Below, piece by piece: positions 8,400 through 16,487 of a DNA stretch of 31,504 bases. Location of the stretch: IMG/VR virus record IMGVR_UViG_3300032296_003894, positions 1 to 31,504 of that record. The stretch is one strand, 5' to 3'. Position 1 is the first letter of the stretch, and each line of letters starts with the position of its first letter. Under the pieces are notes generated by a model, which was not told where the DNA came from, ran no database searches, and worked only from the letters and a program-made list of their open reading frames with translations. The DNA is from a virus. Both the position numbers and the translations under genes were made by a program.

Positions 8400-8409
8400 A
8401 TATTTATAA
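8399..8409 (+). promoter_or_regulatory. AATATTTATAA late-region motif, copy 2
   Basis: Exact AATATTTATAA starting on the last base of the upstream TAA and ending 12 bases before the next ATG (8422). Same motif as at 1763; role inferred. Confidence 0.5.
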
Positions 8410-8421
8410 TAAATTATAAAA

Positions 8422-8670
8422 ATGGAAACAAAAGTTTTAACCCAAGAAGAGATTACTCAATTAAAAGCAGTTCAACAAGAAAGATATTCTTTAATAGACA
8501 AATTTGGTACTATTGAAATCCAATTTCAAGAATTAGAATCCACCAAACAAAAACTAAAACTTGACTACGAAAAACTAAAACAAAAAGAAGAAGTTTTAGG
8601 AAAACAGTTACAAGCAAAATATGGTGATGGTACTATTAATTTAGAAAAAGGAGAATTTGTAAGTGCTTAG
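8422..8670 (+). CDS. Small coiled-coil protein, conserved-hypothetical type
   Basis: 82 residues, METKVLTQEEITQLKAVQQE..., then a continuous charged helix with Leu at heptad-like spacing (about residues 8-66), ending KYGDGTINLEKGEFVSA. The short non-helical C-terminal tail (YGDGTINL..GEF) looks like a conserved motif. It sits alone between two AATATTTATAA-type motifs, upstream of the sheath gene, so it may be a separately transcribed late gene. It could be a tail assembly chaperone or scaffold component, but nothing in the sequence proves this. Confidence 0.65.
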   Translation: METKVLTQEEITQLKAVQQERYSLIDKFGTIEIQFQELESTKQKLKLDYEKLKQKEEVLGKQLQAKYGDGTINLEKGEFVSA

Positions 8671-8688
8671 TTTTTCGAACAAAGTTAA

Positions 8689-8699
8689 GATATTTATCA
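8689..8699 (+). promoter_or_regulatory. Variant late-region motif (GATATTTATCA) before the sheath gene
   Basis: Nine of 11 bases match AATATTTATAA. It lies 18 bases after the preceding stop and 40 bases before the sheath ATG. Probable member of the same motif set. Confidence 0.4.
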
Positions 8700-8739
8700 A
8701 TAAACCCCAATTAAAAACAATTTAATTAAACAATAACCC

Positions 8740-10461
8740 ATGGCAGAAATTTTATTATCCCCGGGCGTTTTATCTAGAGAGATAGACGCTACATTTATAG
8801 CGGAACAACCACCACAGATTGGTGCCGCTATTATAGGCCCAACAGTTAAAGGCCCTGTTGGCATCCCAGTAACTGTTACTTCTTACACTGACTATGTTAA
8901 TCGTTTTGGTGAGACTGAAGTAATTGCAGGTACTGGATCATTTTCATATTTTACCTCTATAGCAGCTTATAACTATTTCCAAAACGGAGGAGAAACATTA
9001 TTAGTAACTCGTGTAGTGTCAGGTACTTATGCTGCTGCTTCAGCTTCAATTATTGGTGGTGGTACTGCTGGTACAGTATTTACTTTAGCTACTATTTCTG
9101 AAGGTATTAATATGAATACTGGAACTACAGTTGATGCTAACAATGCTTTTAACACAGTTGGTTCAGCTTCAATTCATAGTGTTCGTTTCCAAATTGTATC
9201 ACCAAATACTTCTTCTGGTACATTTAATTTATATGTTCGTAGAGGTGATGATGACGATAGAAACCCAGCTATCTTAGAAACATATACTGGATTATCAATG
9301 GATCCACTTTCTGAAAACTATGTAGCTAGAAGAATTGGTGATTATAAATTTACTCAAACAAATTTAGATGGTGAAGCTAATCTTCAAATCACTGGTACTT
9401 ATCCTAATAAATCAAGATACATAAGAGTAGATCAAGTACTTAAGCCAACTCCACAATATTTAGTAGGTGGTGTAGCTAATTTAGCTTATACATCTTCTAT
9501 TCCAGTAGTTTCCGGTTCTAATACAACTGGTTCATTTAATGGTGGTACTGGTTCTTTAATAGTTGGTGCTAAATTCTATGATCAAATTACGCCTGCCAAT
9601 ATTCAGGGTGTTAATAGTTCTAGTTATGCTAGTGCAAGTAGCTTATTAGCTAGTGCTAATGATTATCAATTCAATGTGTTAATCACTCCTGGTTTGAACT
9701 ACGCAGATCATAAAGCAACATTAGATACAATTATTGATAATACTGAAAATAGAGGTGATAGTGTATTTGTAATGGATTTAGGTAACTATGCAGCCTCAGC
9801 TAGCCAAGTTATTGCTACAGCAAATACTGTTGATTCTTCTTACGCTGCTGCCTACTACCCATGGTTACAAACATTTGATCCAGCTACTGGTCAAGCTATA
9901 AATGTACCAGCTTCAACAATGATTCCAGCTGTATTTGCTTATAATGATAGCGTAGCTGAACCATGGTTTGCTCCAGCAGGTATTAACAGAGGTGGATTAA
10001 GTAATGTAATTAGAGCTGCTTCTAAATTATCTCAAACAACTCGTGATAATTTATATGTAGGTAAAGTTAATCCAATCGCTACAGTCCCTGGTCAAGGTGT
10101 TGTAGTTTATGGTAACAAAACCTTACAAACCAAAGCTTCAGCTCTTGATCGTATTAACGTTCGTCGTTTGATGATTGCTCTTAAGAGATATATTGGTCAA
10201 ATTGCTAATGGATTAATTTTTGAACAGAACAACGCTTCTACAAGAAATTCATTCTTAGCTCAAGTAAACCCATACCTCGAGTCAGTTCAACAAAGACAAG
10301 GTTTGTATGCATTTAAAGTTGTAATGGATGACGCTATTAACAATGCCGCTGTAATTGACAGAAATGAATTAGTAGGTCAGATTTACTTACAACCAACTAA
10401 GACAGCTGAATTTATTTACTTGAACTTTACCCTTACTCCAACAGGTGCTACTTTCCCATAA
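8740..10461 (+). CDS. gp18: Contractile tail sheath protein (gp18-like)
   Basis: 573 residues. The N-terminus MAEILLSPGVLSREID...IGAAIIGPTVKGPVGIPVTV is the classic sheath opening (SPGV..rE.d, GP...GP), followed by SYTDYVNRFG and SYFTSIAAYNYFQNGGETLLVTRV. The C-terminal third has the conserved sheath core: LYVGKVNPIATVPGQGVVVYGNKTLQ, LDRINVRRLMIALKRYI, and YLNFTLTPTG at the end. Subunits form the contractile sheath around the tube. The length is slightly below T4 gp18 (659). The middle (residues ~90-300) is probably the exposed variable domain. The tube gene follows directly, as in T4. Confidence 0.95.
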   Translation: MAEILLSPGVLSREIDATFIAEQPPQIGAAIIGPTVKGPVGIPVTVTSYTDYVNRFGETEVIAGTGSFSYFTSIAAYNYFQNGGETLLVTRVVSGTYAAASASIIGGGTAGTVFTLATISEGINMNTGTTVDANNAFNTVGSASIHSVRFQIVSPNTSSGTFNLYVRRGDDDDRNPAILETYTGLSMDPLSENYVARRIGDYKFTQTNLDGEANLQITGTYPNKSRYIRVDQVLKPTPQYLVGGVANLAYTSSIPVVSGSNTTGSFNGGTGSLIVGAKFYDQITPANIQGVNSSSYASASSLLASANDYQFNVLITPGLNYADHKATLDTIIDNTENRGDSVFVMDLGNYAASASQVIATANTVDSSYAAAYYPWLQTFDPATGQAINVPASTMIPAVFAYNDSVAEPWFAPAGINRGGLSNVIRAASKLSQTTRDNLYVGKVNPIATVPGQGVVVYGNKTLQTKASALDRINVRRLMIALKRYIGQIANGLIFEQNNASTRNSFLAQVNPYLESVQQRQGLYAFKVVMDDAINNAAVIDRNELVGQIYLQPTKTAEFIYLNFTLTPTGATFP

Positions 10462-10479
10462 TAGAAGGTTAACTGTTTA

Positions 10480-10490
10480 AATATTTATTA
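10480..10490 (+). promoter_or_regulatory. Variant late-region motif (AATATTTATTA) before the tube gene
   Basis: Ten of 11 bases match AATATTTATAA. It is 18 bases after the sheath stop and 22 bases before the tube ATG. Supports separate control of the abundant tube protein; role inferred. Confidence 0.45.
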
Positions 10491-10512
10491 ACAAATAAAA
10501 AACTAAAATACA

Positions 10513-11001
10513 ATGGCAATTATAAGCTCAAATGAACTATTTTATACAGCGTTTGAACCAAAACAGGCAAACCGATTTATTCTATACGCTGATGGAATAC
10601 CAACCTGGATGATTAAAGGAGTAAGTGCAATTAACTTAACTCAAGGTGAAGTAGTATTAAACCACATTAACGTTTTACGTAAAGTTAAAGGTAAAACAGT
10701 TTGGGGTGATGTTACTATGACATTGCATGATCCAATTTCACCTTCTGGTGCTCAAACAATAATGGAATGGGTTCGCTTATCACACGAATCAGTAACAGGT
10801 AGAGATGGATACTCTGACTTCTATAAGAAGGATTTAACTATCAATGCTCTCGGTCCTGTAGGTGACGTGGTAGCTGAATGGGTACTTAAAGGCGCGTTTG
10901 TTAAAGATGCTAACTTCGGTGAATATAACTGGGATACTGAAAATACCGCTATAAACATCACCATGACATTAGCAATTGATTACGCAGTATTGAATTACTA
11001 A
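10513..11001 (+). CDS. gp19: Tail tube protein (gp19-like)
   Basis: 162 residues, the usual length of T4 gp19 (163). Features typical of the family are FEPKQANRFILYADGIPTWMIKG near the start, LRKVKGKTVWGDVTMTLHDPI in the middle, MEWVRLSHESVTGRDGYSDFYKKDLTI, and WVLKGAFVKDANFGEYNW near the end. Hexameric rings of this protein stack to make the inner tube through which DNA passes. It follows the sheath gene and is followed by a strong intrinsic terminator, so it is the last gene of its block. Identification is firm from these motifs and synteny. Confidence 0.95.
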   Translation: MAIISSNELFYTAFEPKQANRFILYADGIPTWMIKGVSAINLTQGEVVLNHINVLRKVKGKTVWGDVTMTLHDPISPSGAQTIMEWVRLSHESVTGRDGYSDFYKKDLTINALGPVGDVVAEWVLKGAFVKDANFGEYNWDTENTAINITMTLAIDYAVLNY

Positions 11002-11012
11002 AATTCAACCCT

Positions 11013-11023
11013 AATATTTATAA
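11013..11023 (+). promoter_or_regulatory. AATATTTATAA late-region motif directly before the terminator
   Basis: Exact AATATTTATAA, 11 bases after the tube stop and four bases before the terminator stem. No gene starts between it and the terminator, which argues against a simple promoter role for this copy. Confidence 0.4.
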
Positions 11024-11027
11024 AAAG

Positions 11028-11058
11028 AGCTCGCATTTTTTGCGAGCTTCTTTTTTTT
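11028..11058 (+). terminator. Intrinsic terminator after the tail tube gene
   Basis: Perfect 8-bp stem AGCTCGCA / TGCGAGCT (11028-11035 with 11041-11048), a five-T loop, then TC and an eight-T run. It is the only strong GC-rich hairpin plus T-tract I found in the window. Confidence 0.9.
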
Positions 11059-11061
11059 CTA

Positions 11062-11072
11062 TATATTTATAA
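11062..11072 (+). promoter_or_regulatory. Late-region motif (TATATTTATAA) before the gp26-like gene
   Basis: Ten of 11 bases match AATATTTATAA. It lies just past the terminator's T-tract and 32 bases upstream of the ATG at 11105. As the gene lies beyond a terminator it needs its own promoter, so this copy is the best argument for a promoter role. Confidence 0.5.
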
Positions 11073-11104
11073 GTAACAAACAAAATGTTATATTAAAATT
11101 ATTT

Positions 11105-11839
11105 ATGGAAAACAAGTTTAGTATGCCAACCGAAATGGTTGACCTCCCATCAAAGGGTTTAGTCTACCCAGAAACAAGTCCTCTCTCAAGCGGTAAAGTT
11201 GAAATGAAATATATGACTGCTAAAGAAGAAGATATTCTAACAAATCAAAATTACATTCAAAAAGGAACAGTATTAGATGAATTAATTAAATCTCTTATTG
11301 TTACTCCTAATGTAAAATATGAGGATATGGTTGTAGGTGATAAAAATGCTTTATTAGTAGCCGCTCGTGTTTTAGGTTATGGTAAAGATTATAAATTTAT
11401 GTATGGTGGTGAAGAACAAACAGTTGATTTATCTACTATTGAAAATAAACCTATTGATGAATCTTTGTTCACTCAAGGTAAAAATGAGTTTGAATATACT
11501 CTTCCATCAACAGATACTAAAATTACTTTTAAGTTATTAACTAGCAATGATGAGAAAAAAATCAATGCTGAATTAGAAGGTTTTAAAAAAATTAATAAAA
11601 ATAATGTCCCTGAACTATCAACTCGTTTAAAGTATATGATTACTTCAGTTGAAGGTAATACTGATTCTAAAACAATTAGAGAATTTGTTGATAATAATCT
11701 TTTAGCTCGTGACTCCAGAGCATTTAGGGAGTATGTAAAGGAGGTTCAGCCAGACGTTGATCTGACCTTTTTTCCCGACGGGAGCGACTCAAAAGTCGAC
11801 CTTCCAATTGGACTTAACTTTTTTTGGCCTGACCTTTAA
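11105..11839 (+). CDS. gp26: Baseplate hub protein, gp26-like
   Basis: 244 residues. The N-terminus MVDLPSKGLVYPETSPLSSGKVEMKYMTAKEEDILTNQNYI is the hallmark of the T4 gp26-type baseplate family (lPSkG..Y....pL.sGkV.mk.mTa.eEdiLtn), followed by the LIVTPNVKYEDMVVGDKNALLVAARVLGYG block. The C-terminus ends LPIGLNFFWPDL. It belongs to the central hub or its assembly pathway. The last ~110 bases are noticeably more GC-rich than the rest, and from 11766 the +1 frame is also open. The stop context CTT TAA T, in front of an ORF without an ATG, raises the possibility that some ribosomes shift +1 and make a ~333-residue fusion. The T4 order 26-51-...-29 is respected. Confidence 0.85.
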   Translation: MENKFSMPTEMVDLPSKGLVYPETSPLSSGKVEMKYMTAKEEDILTNQNYIQKGTVLDELIKSLIVTPNVKYEDMVVGDKNALLVAARVLGYGKDYKFMYGGEEQTVDLSTIENKPIDESLFTQGKNEFEYTLPSTDTKITFKLLTSNDEKKINAELEGFKKINKNNVPELSTRLKYMITSVEGNTDSKTIREFVDNNLLARDSRAFREYVKEVQPDVDLTFFPDGSDSKVDLPIGLNFFWPDL

Positions 11840-12107
11840 TATAGCTCCTCAATTCCGAGTTAATCTTTTTACACAAATTCATGAAATAATTTTTCATGGC
11901 CAAGGCGGTTATGACTGGGAGACAGTCTATAACATGCCTATTTGGCTTCGTAAGTTTACTTTTCATAAGATAAAAACATATTATGATGAGAAAAATCAAG
12001 TCAATAATGGAGATTTAGATGCTCAAACTTCTGCTATTAAAGACGGCAAAATTCAAATCCCAGACCATTTTAAAGGTAAACTAGAACAGAAAGCTCCAAA
12101 GTATTAA
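11808..12107 (+). CDS. Tail assembly/baseplate ORF in the gp51 position, lacking an ATG start
   Basis: Open frame +1 relative to the gp26-like gene. From a TTG at 11808 it gives 99 residues; the frame is open from 11766. The content looks genuinely coding: QFRVNLFTQIHEIIFHGQGGYDW, then VYNMPIWLRKFTFHKIK. The first in-frame ATG (in NMPIWL) would remove the best-looking part. So it starts either at a rare codon (TTG 11808, inside the upstream gene) or by +1 frameshift at CTT TAA T (11834-11840), which would add about 89 residues to the 244 of the upstream protein. In T4 the gene after 26 is 51, a hub assembly factor, but I cannot confirm homology. It ends with KAPKY at a late-region motif. Confidence 0.7.
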   Translation: MDLTFFGLTFNIAPQFRVNLFTQIHEIIFHGQGGYDWETVYNMPIWLRKFTFHKIKTYYDEKNQVNNGDLDAQTSAIKDGKIQIPDHFKGKLEQKAPKY

Positions 12108-12116
12108 TATTTATAA
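12106..12116 (+). promoter_or_regulatory. AATATTTATAA late-region motif before the tape measure gene
   Basis: Exact AATATTTATAA overlapping the last two bases of the upstream stop codon, 16 bases before the ATG at 12133. Role inferred. Confidence 0.5.
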
Positions 12117-12132
12117 CATATTATTTTAATAC

Positions 12133-15100
12133 ATGGCTACAACTCCAAACAGTAATCCTAATCAGTTAAACGAAAAGCAATTAAAAAATTTAATTTATCT
12201 TTTACAAAAAATTGATGAATTAACTGAAGAAGGTGCTGAAAACCTTGCTTCCCAACTTCAGTCTGCTGGTAATGCTGGTAAAGAATTAAGCCGATTAGAA
12301 AAAGAATGGAATGATATTACTGGTGATATTAGTCATGGTGCTGTTGGCTTTAGAGAAATTTTAGAAATAATAAATGATTCTAATGAAGGTTTAAGATTAT
12401 CTTCAAAAGTATATAAAGGACTTACATCTCTTGCTGATTTACTACAAAAATATCAAAGAGGTTCTTCAAATGTATCTGAAAAGGAAATCATTAATAGGAA
12501 AGAACTATTAGAAGGATCTAAAATTGAACTAGAAACTGCTAATAAACTATTAGAAGGTAAAAATGAAGAATTAAAATCTAGTAAAGAAAAAAAGAAAGAA
12601 GAAAAACAGATATTAGAGGTTAAAATTAAAGATTTAGCTCAAAAAGAAAAATCATTTTTAGGATTAAGTGAGAAAGAAAAAATTACTCTCCAACAAAATC
12701 GTGAAAGAGTAAAAGAAATAGATCGTGAGTATAAGTCTATAGAGAACCAAATTAATAAAAATAATAAAATATTAGAGCAAAATACTGCTGTAATAAAAGA
12801 TTATGATGTTTTATTTAAAGATTTAGAACTTACTCTTCAAGATATAGGCCAAAAAATCAAGTTTAAAAACATTGAAAACTTAGATGAAAAGCTTAAAAGT
12901 ACAGTTAAAGAAACTTTATCTACAGATGAAAATGTAGTTAAAATTAATAAATCATTTAATGTTTTAAATGGTTTAGCTCAAAAAGCTTACGATCATCAAA
13001 ACGGAATAACTGAGTTAAGTAGTAAAGAAATTAAAAGTTTAGTACAAAAACAAGAATATGAGTATAAGTCTTTACTTAATCAAGAAATAAGTCTTAAAAA
13101 AGAACAAATTTCTTTACAAACTCAATTAAATGAAAATAAAGCTTTAATAGCAACTACAAAACAACGAGAAGAACAACTAAAACTTTTAGAACAAGATGGT
13201 AGATTAACTAAAGAACAAAAAGTAGAATTAGAAAATATCCCATCTTTACTTCAAAAACAAAATAAAATTTCTAGTGAATTAAATGAAAAATTAGAAACAA
13301 ATGCTAAAATCCAGGAAAAAGTTTATAACACTATAACTGATTCTAGTGGAGCATTAAATACTTTAAAAAATACTTTAAATAAAATATCTAAAGAAGATAA
13401 AATTAAAAGTATTGAAAATTTAGACCAACATCTTAAAGATATTGTTGAAAATGCTCAATCAACAGATGAAAATTTATTTAAGGTTACTAAATCATTTACT
13501 TCTATAAATAGTATAGCTCAAAAATTCGAAGACCATCAAAGTGGAGCGAATAAATTAAGTGAAAAAGAAGCTAAACAATTACTAGATAAATTAGAATCAG
13601 AAAGAAAACGTTTATCTTATAGATATGAATCACTTAAATTAGAAGAACAAAGATTAAAAAAAGAAGAACAATCTAACAAAACGTCTCTAGACAGTATAAA
13701 ACAAGAAATTGATAATTTAGAAGCTAAAAGTACTTTAACTGAAGATGAAGAAAAAAAGTTAAAAACTTTTAAAATTGAATATCAAACATTACTAGAAACT
13801 CAGAATAAAATAAATGGAGATATTGAAGTTAATAAAGTTCTTCAAGAAAAAACACTTGAAGTTGTAAATAAACAAAACGAAGCTTATAATAAAACTGTAG
13901 ATAACCTTAAAGCTGCTAAAAAAGAAGCAGAAAACATGAGGAAAGCTCTTGGTTTAAGTGGTTTAGCAGTTGATGGTATAGGAAAAGCACTTGGTAAAAT
14001 AGGATTAGGTGGATTAGCCTCAATTATGGGGTTAGATGAGGCTAAGGAAAGAATGAAGGAAGTAGCTGATGAAATTACCGATGGTGGTAAAAAAGCAGCT
14101 GGTCTTGGAGGTCAATTTAGAATTTTAATAGCTGGTTTAAAAGAAGTAGGTGCTAGTATACTTAAAAATTTAAAAGATCCTGTAGTTATAGTTACTGGTT
14201 TAGTAGCGGGATTAACTGCTGGTATTAAAGGTTTAATTTCATTATTTGAAAAAACAGCTAAATTTAATGGCGATATAGCTAAAACATTTGCTTTATCGGC
14301 TGACGAATCTTCAAAAATAGGTGATAACCTAAGGTCAGCAGCTAATAGTGACTTCTTTATGAATAATGAGGAAGCTAGTAAAGCATTTAGTGCTATGGCT
14401 GAAGCTACAGGTACTATAAATAGTGAAATGTCATCTGATAAAGCTACATCAGCTATGAATGACATGGTGACCTATGCTGGTTATACTGTTGAAGAATTTC
14501 AATCATTATATAAGTTAGGTAAACTTAATAACAAGTCAGCAGATGAAATGGTTACTAGTCTTCAAGGCCAACTTAAAGTACTTCAAGTAAACAATAAACT
14601 TCGAATAAATGAAAAGCAAGCTGTTGAACTAGTAGCCAAAGCCAGCTCAACAGTTAGAATGAATTTAGGGCAAAACCCTAAAAAATTAGCTGACGCGGCT
14701 TTTTATGCTTCTAAATTAGGCATGACTTTAGATGAAATATCATCTGCTGCTGAACAAACCTTAAACTTTGAATCCGCTATACAAAACCAGTTAGAATATC
14801 AAGTATTAACTGGTAGAGAAATTAACATCGATGCTTACCAACAAGCTGCTGCTTCAGGTGATACTGCTAAGGCAGCTGAAGAGATGAACAGGATATTAAA
14901 TGAGCAGGGTGATAATATTAAAGGCAACTTCTTCGCACAAGAAGCATTAGCTAAAACATTAGGTATATCGAGAGAACAAATGATGAAATCTCTTGAATTA
15001 CAAAAAATTCAAAAGAAAACAGGTGGTGACATAGCACAAATTGAGCAAGCTATTAATAAAAAAATGAAAGACGGCCTTACTTTTGAACAAGCTGCTGCTG

Positions 15101-16446
15101 AAGCTAGTAAAGAAGGTTATGAGTCTATGGTTAAACAAAACCAAAATGCTGAGGTATTTACTAGAACAATTAGTAAGATTAAAGAAGTCTTTATGAATAC
15201 TATAGCTAGTAGCCAAGGATTTAAAAATTTACTTGATCCAAAAAACATTGATAAATTTGTTGATATTATTAAAACTAAAGTTATCCCGTTTGTTCAAAGA
15301 GCTGGAGAGTTAATAGGTAAATTAATAGACCCAAATAATATTGATAAATTAGTAGCTAAATTTAAAGAAATTGGTGCTATCTTAAAAGTAGCAGGTACAG
15401 TTATAGCAGGAATAGCTGCTTTAAAACTAGCTCAAGGTATTAAAAATCTTATCATGGGGCAACGAGGTAGTAGTCCTATGAATCCTCTTTATGTAACACC
15501 AACTGGTGGTGGTATGGGTGGAGGAGGAATGAATATACCTGGAGGAGGCACTTCTTTAATGTCTAATGTGCTTAAAGGGGCTAGTAATTTAGTTGGTGGT
15601 AAAAACACCATGGTTGGACGTGGTTTACGTAATTTAACAGCTTCTGTTATTAAAAGTAATAGAGCTGGAGGGATAGCATCTAATTTAGCCTCTAAAGTTC
15701 TACCAAAAGTTGCTTCTGGAGCATTAGGGACTATAAGTAAATTTGCAGCTCCTATTACATCCTTAGCTATGACTGGTAAAGGACTATATGATTCCGCAAC
15801 TGATGAAAAACTTAGAAAAACAGGAGGTGGAGGATTTTTTGAACAATTAGGAGGTACAGGGATGCATATCCTTGACACTATGACTTTTGGTGCTACTAAA
15901 TTCCTTAGTAATAAAGCTGGAATATCCATCCCGGGTATGGATACAGATGATGTAGCGGCAGCTAGAGCTATTTTCCATAAATCAGGCCGAGATCCAGATA
16001 ATAGTAGAACACCTATGAGTCTGGATAATAAACAATTAATTCAAGATATATTAGCTAATTCTTCTGATTATCCTGAAGGAATAGTAGAACAAGCCCAAAA
16101 TGTTAACATTGAGGAAATAGAAGATGGCCGTTTAAACCCTAATGGTGGCCCAGTAGTATCTACATTTCAAAAAGGTGAATTAGTACCTATAATGCAAGGT
16201 ATTAAAGAAGATAATGTTTATATGACTACTAATAAACCTGTTCAACAAGTTTCTGATGGGTATTATGGTAGATCTTCTCAAGATAATTCCGCATTTGCAG
16301 CTGCATTAGATAGATTTACTAAAGCATTAAGTGGCAATAAAGAAGTAACATTAGTTATAAATGGCAAAGAATTAGGAACAGCTTTAATCCCAATCATGAC
16401 CCCAGGAGTAGTTAGACAAATGAATATTGATTCTGTATTAGTTTAA
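12133..16446 (+). CDS. Tail tape measure protein (gp29 position)
   Basis: 1437 residues, the longest protein of the window. Residues ~60-610 are three diverged ~180-residue units of Lys/Glu-rich coiled coil. Residues ~640-1120 are more globular, with hydrophobic stretches near 681-705 (VVIVTGLVAGLTAGIKGLISLF) and 1080-1103 (VAGTVIAGIAALKLA), typical of tape measures that may insert into the host membrane. A Gly/Met-rich linker follows near 1118, and the C-terminus contains VSTFQKGELVPIMQGI and VTLVINGKELGTALIPIM. The extended helix fills the tube lumen and sets tail length. T4 gp29 is 590 residues, so this tail should be much longer if the ruler rule holds. Position after the 26/51 genes and before the tube-cap genes matches T4. 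Confidence 0.85.
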   Translation: MATTPNSNPNQLNEKQLKNLIYLLQKIDELTEEGAENLASQLQSAGNAGKELSRLEKEWNDITGDISHGAVGFREILEIINDSNEGLRLSSKVYKGLTSLADLLQKYQRGSSNVSEKEIINRKELLEGSKIELETANKLLEGKNEELKSSKEKKKEEKQILEVKIKDLAQKEKSFLGLSEKEKITLQQNRERVKEIDREYKSIENQINKNNKILEQNTAVIKDYDVLFKDLELTLQDIGQKIKFKNIENLDEKLKSTVKETLSTDENVVKINKSFNVLNGLAQKAYDHQNGITELSSKEIKSLVQKQEYEYKSLLNQEISLKKEQISLQTQLNENKALIATTKQREEQLKLLEQDGRLTKEQKVELENIPSLLQKQNKISSELNEKLETNAKIQEKVYNTITDSSGALNTLKNTLNKISKEDKIKSIENLDQHLKDIVENAQSTDENLFKVTKSFTSINSIAQKFEDHQSGANKLSEKEAKQLLDKLESERKRLSYRYESLKLEEQRLKKEEQSNKTSLDSIKQEIDNLEAKSTLTEDEEKKLKTFKIEYQTLLETQNKINGDIEVNKVLQEKTLEVVNKQNEAYNKTVDNLKAAKKEAENMRKALGLSGLAVDGIGKALGKIGLGGLASIMGLDEAKERMKEVADEITDGGKKAAGLGGQFRILIAGLKEVGASILKNLKDPVVIVTGLVAGLTAGIKGLISLFEKTAKFNGDIAKTFALSADESSKIGDNLRSAANSDFFMNNEEASKAFSAMAEATGTINSEMSSDKATSAMNDMVTYAGYTVEEFQSLYKLGKLNNKSADEMVTSLQGQLKVLQVNNKLRINEKQAVELVAKASSTVRMNLGQNPKKLADAAFYASKLGMTLDEISSAAEQTLNFESAIQNQLEYQVLTGREINIDAYQQAAASGDTAKAAEEMNRILNEQGDNIKGNFFAQEALAKTLGISREQMMKSLELQKIQKKTGGDIAQIEQAINKKMKDGLTFEQAAAEASKEGYESMVKQNQNAEVFTRTISKIKEVFMNTIASSQGFKNLLDPKNIDKFVDIIKTKVIPFVQRAGELIGKLIDPNNIDKLVAKFKEIGAILKVAGTVIAGIAALKLAQGIKNLIMGQRGSSPMNPLYVTPTGGGMGGGGMNIPGGGTSLMSNVLKGASNLVGGKNTMVGRGLRNLTASVIKSNRAGGIASNLASKVLPKVASGALGTISKFAAPITSLAMTGKGLYDSATDEKLRKTGGGGFFEQLGGTGMHILDTMTFGATKFLSNKAGISIPGMDTDDVAAARAIFHKSGRDPDNSRTPMSLDNKQLIQDILANSSDYPEGIVEQAQNVNIEEIEDGRLNPNGGPVVSTFQKGELVPIMQGIKEDNVYMTTNKPVQQVSDGYYGRSSQDNSAFAAALDRFTKALSGNKEVTLVINGKELGTALIPIMTPGVVRQMNIDSVLV
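12310..13960 (+). repeat. Three diverged ~180-residue repeats inside the tape measure
   Basis: Approximate bounds. Units 2 and 3 align well: IENLDEKLKSTVKETLSTDEN (residue ~247) with IENLDQHLKDIVENAQSTDEN (~427), an offset of exactly 540 bases; then KSF..(L/I)N.(L/I)AQK with LS.KE.K.L. Unit 1 is more degenerate but keeps VYKGLTSLADLLQKYQRG and VSEKEI (~114), where units 2 and 3 have LSSKEI (~296) and LSEKEA (~475). Confidence 0.75.
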
Positions 16447-16453
16447 TCTTTAT

Positions 16454-16464
16454 AATATTTATAA
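16454..16464 (+). promoter_or_regulatory. AATATTTATAA late-region motif after the tape measure gene
   Basis: Exact AATATTTATAA, seven bases after the tape measure stop and 23 bases before the ATG of the 58-residue gene. It appears to head the block 16488-22482, inside which I see no further copy. Confidence 0.5.
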
Positions 16465-16487
16465 TAAACCCTTAAAACAATAATAAC

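Noticed and set aside
11738-11748. AAGGAGGT as a ribosome binding site for an internal start
   Set aside because: No ATG, GTG or TTG start at usable distance leads to a sensible product, other starts in this window ignore Shine-Dalgarno sequences, and it codes for K-E-V in the gp26-like protein.
15489-15929. Minus-strand 146-residue ORF in the tape measure gene, Pro-rich
   Set aside because: Its Pro runs are the reverse of Gly codons in the Gly/Met-rich linker of the sense protein. No independent coding signal.
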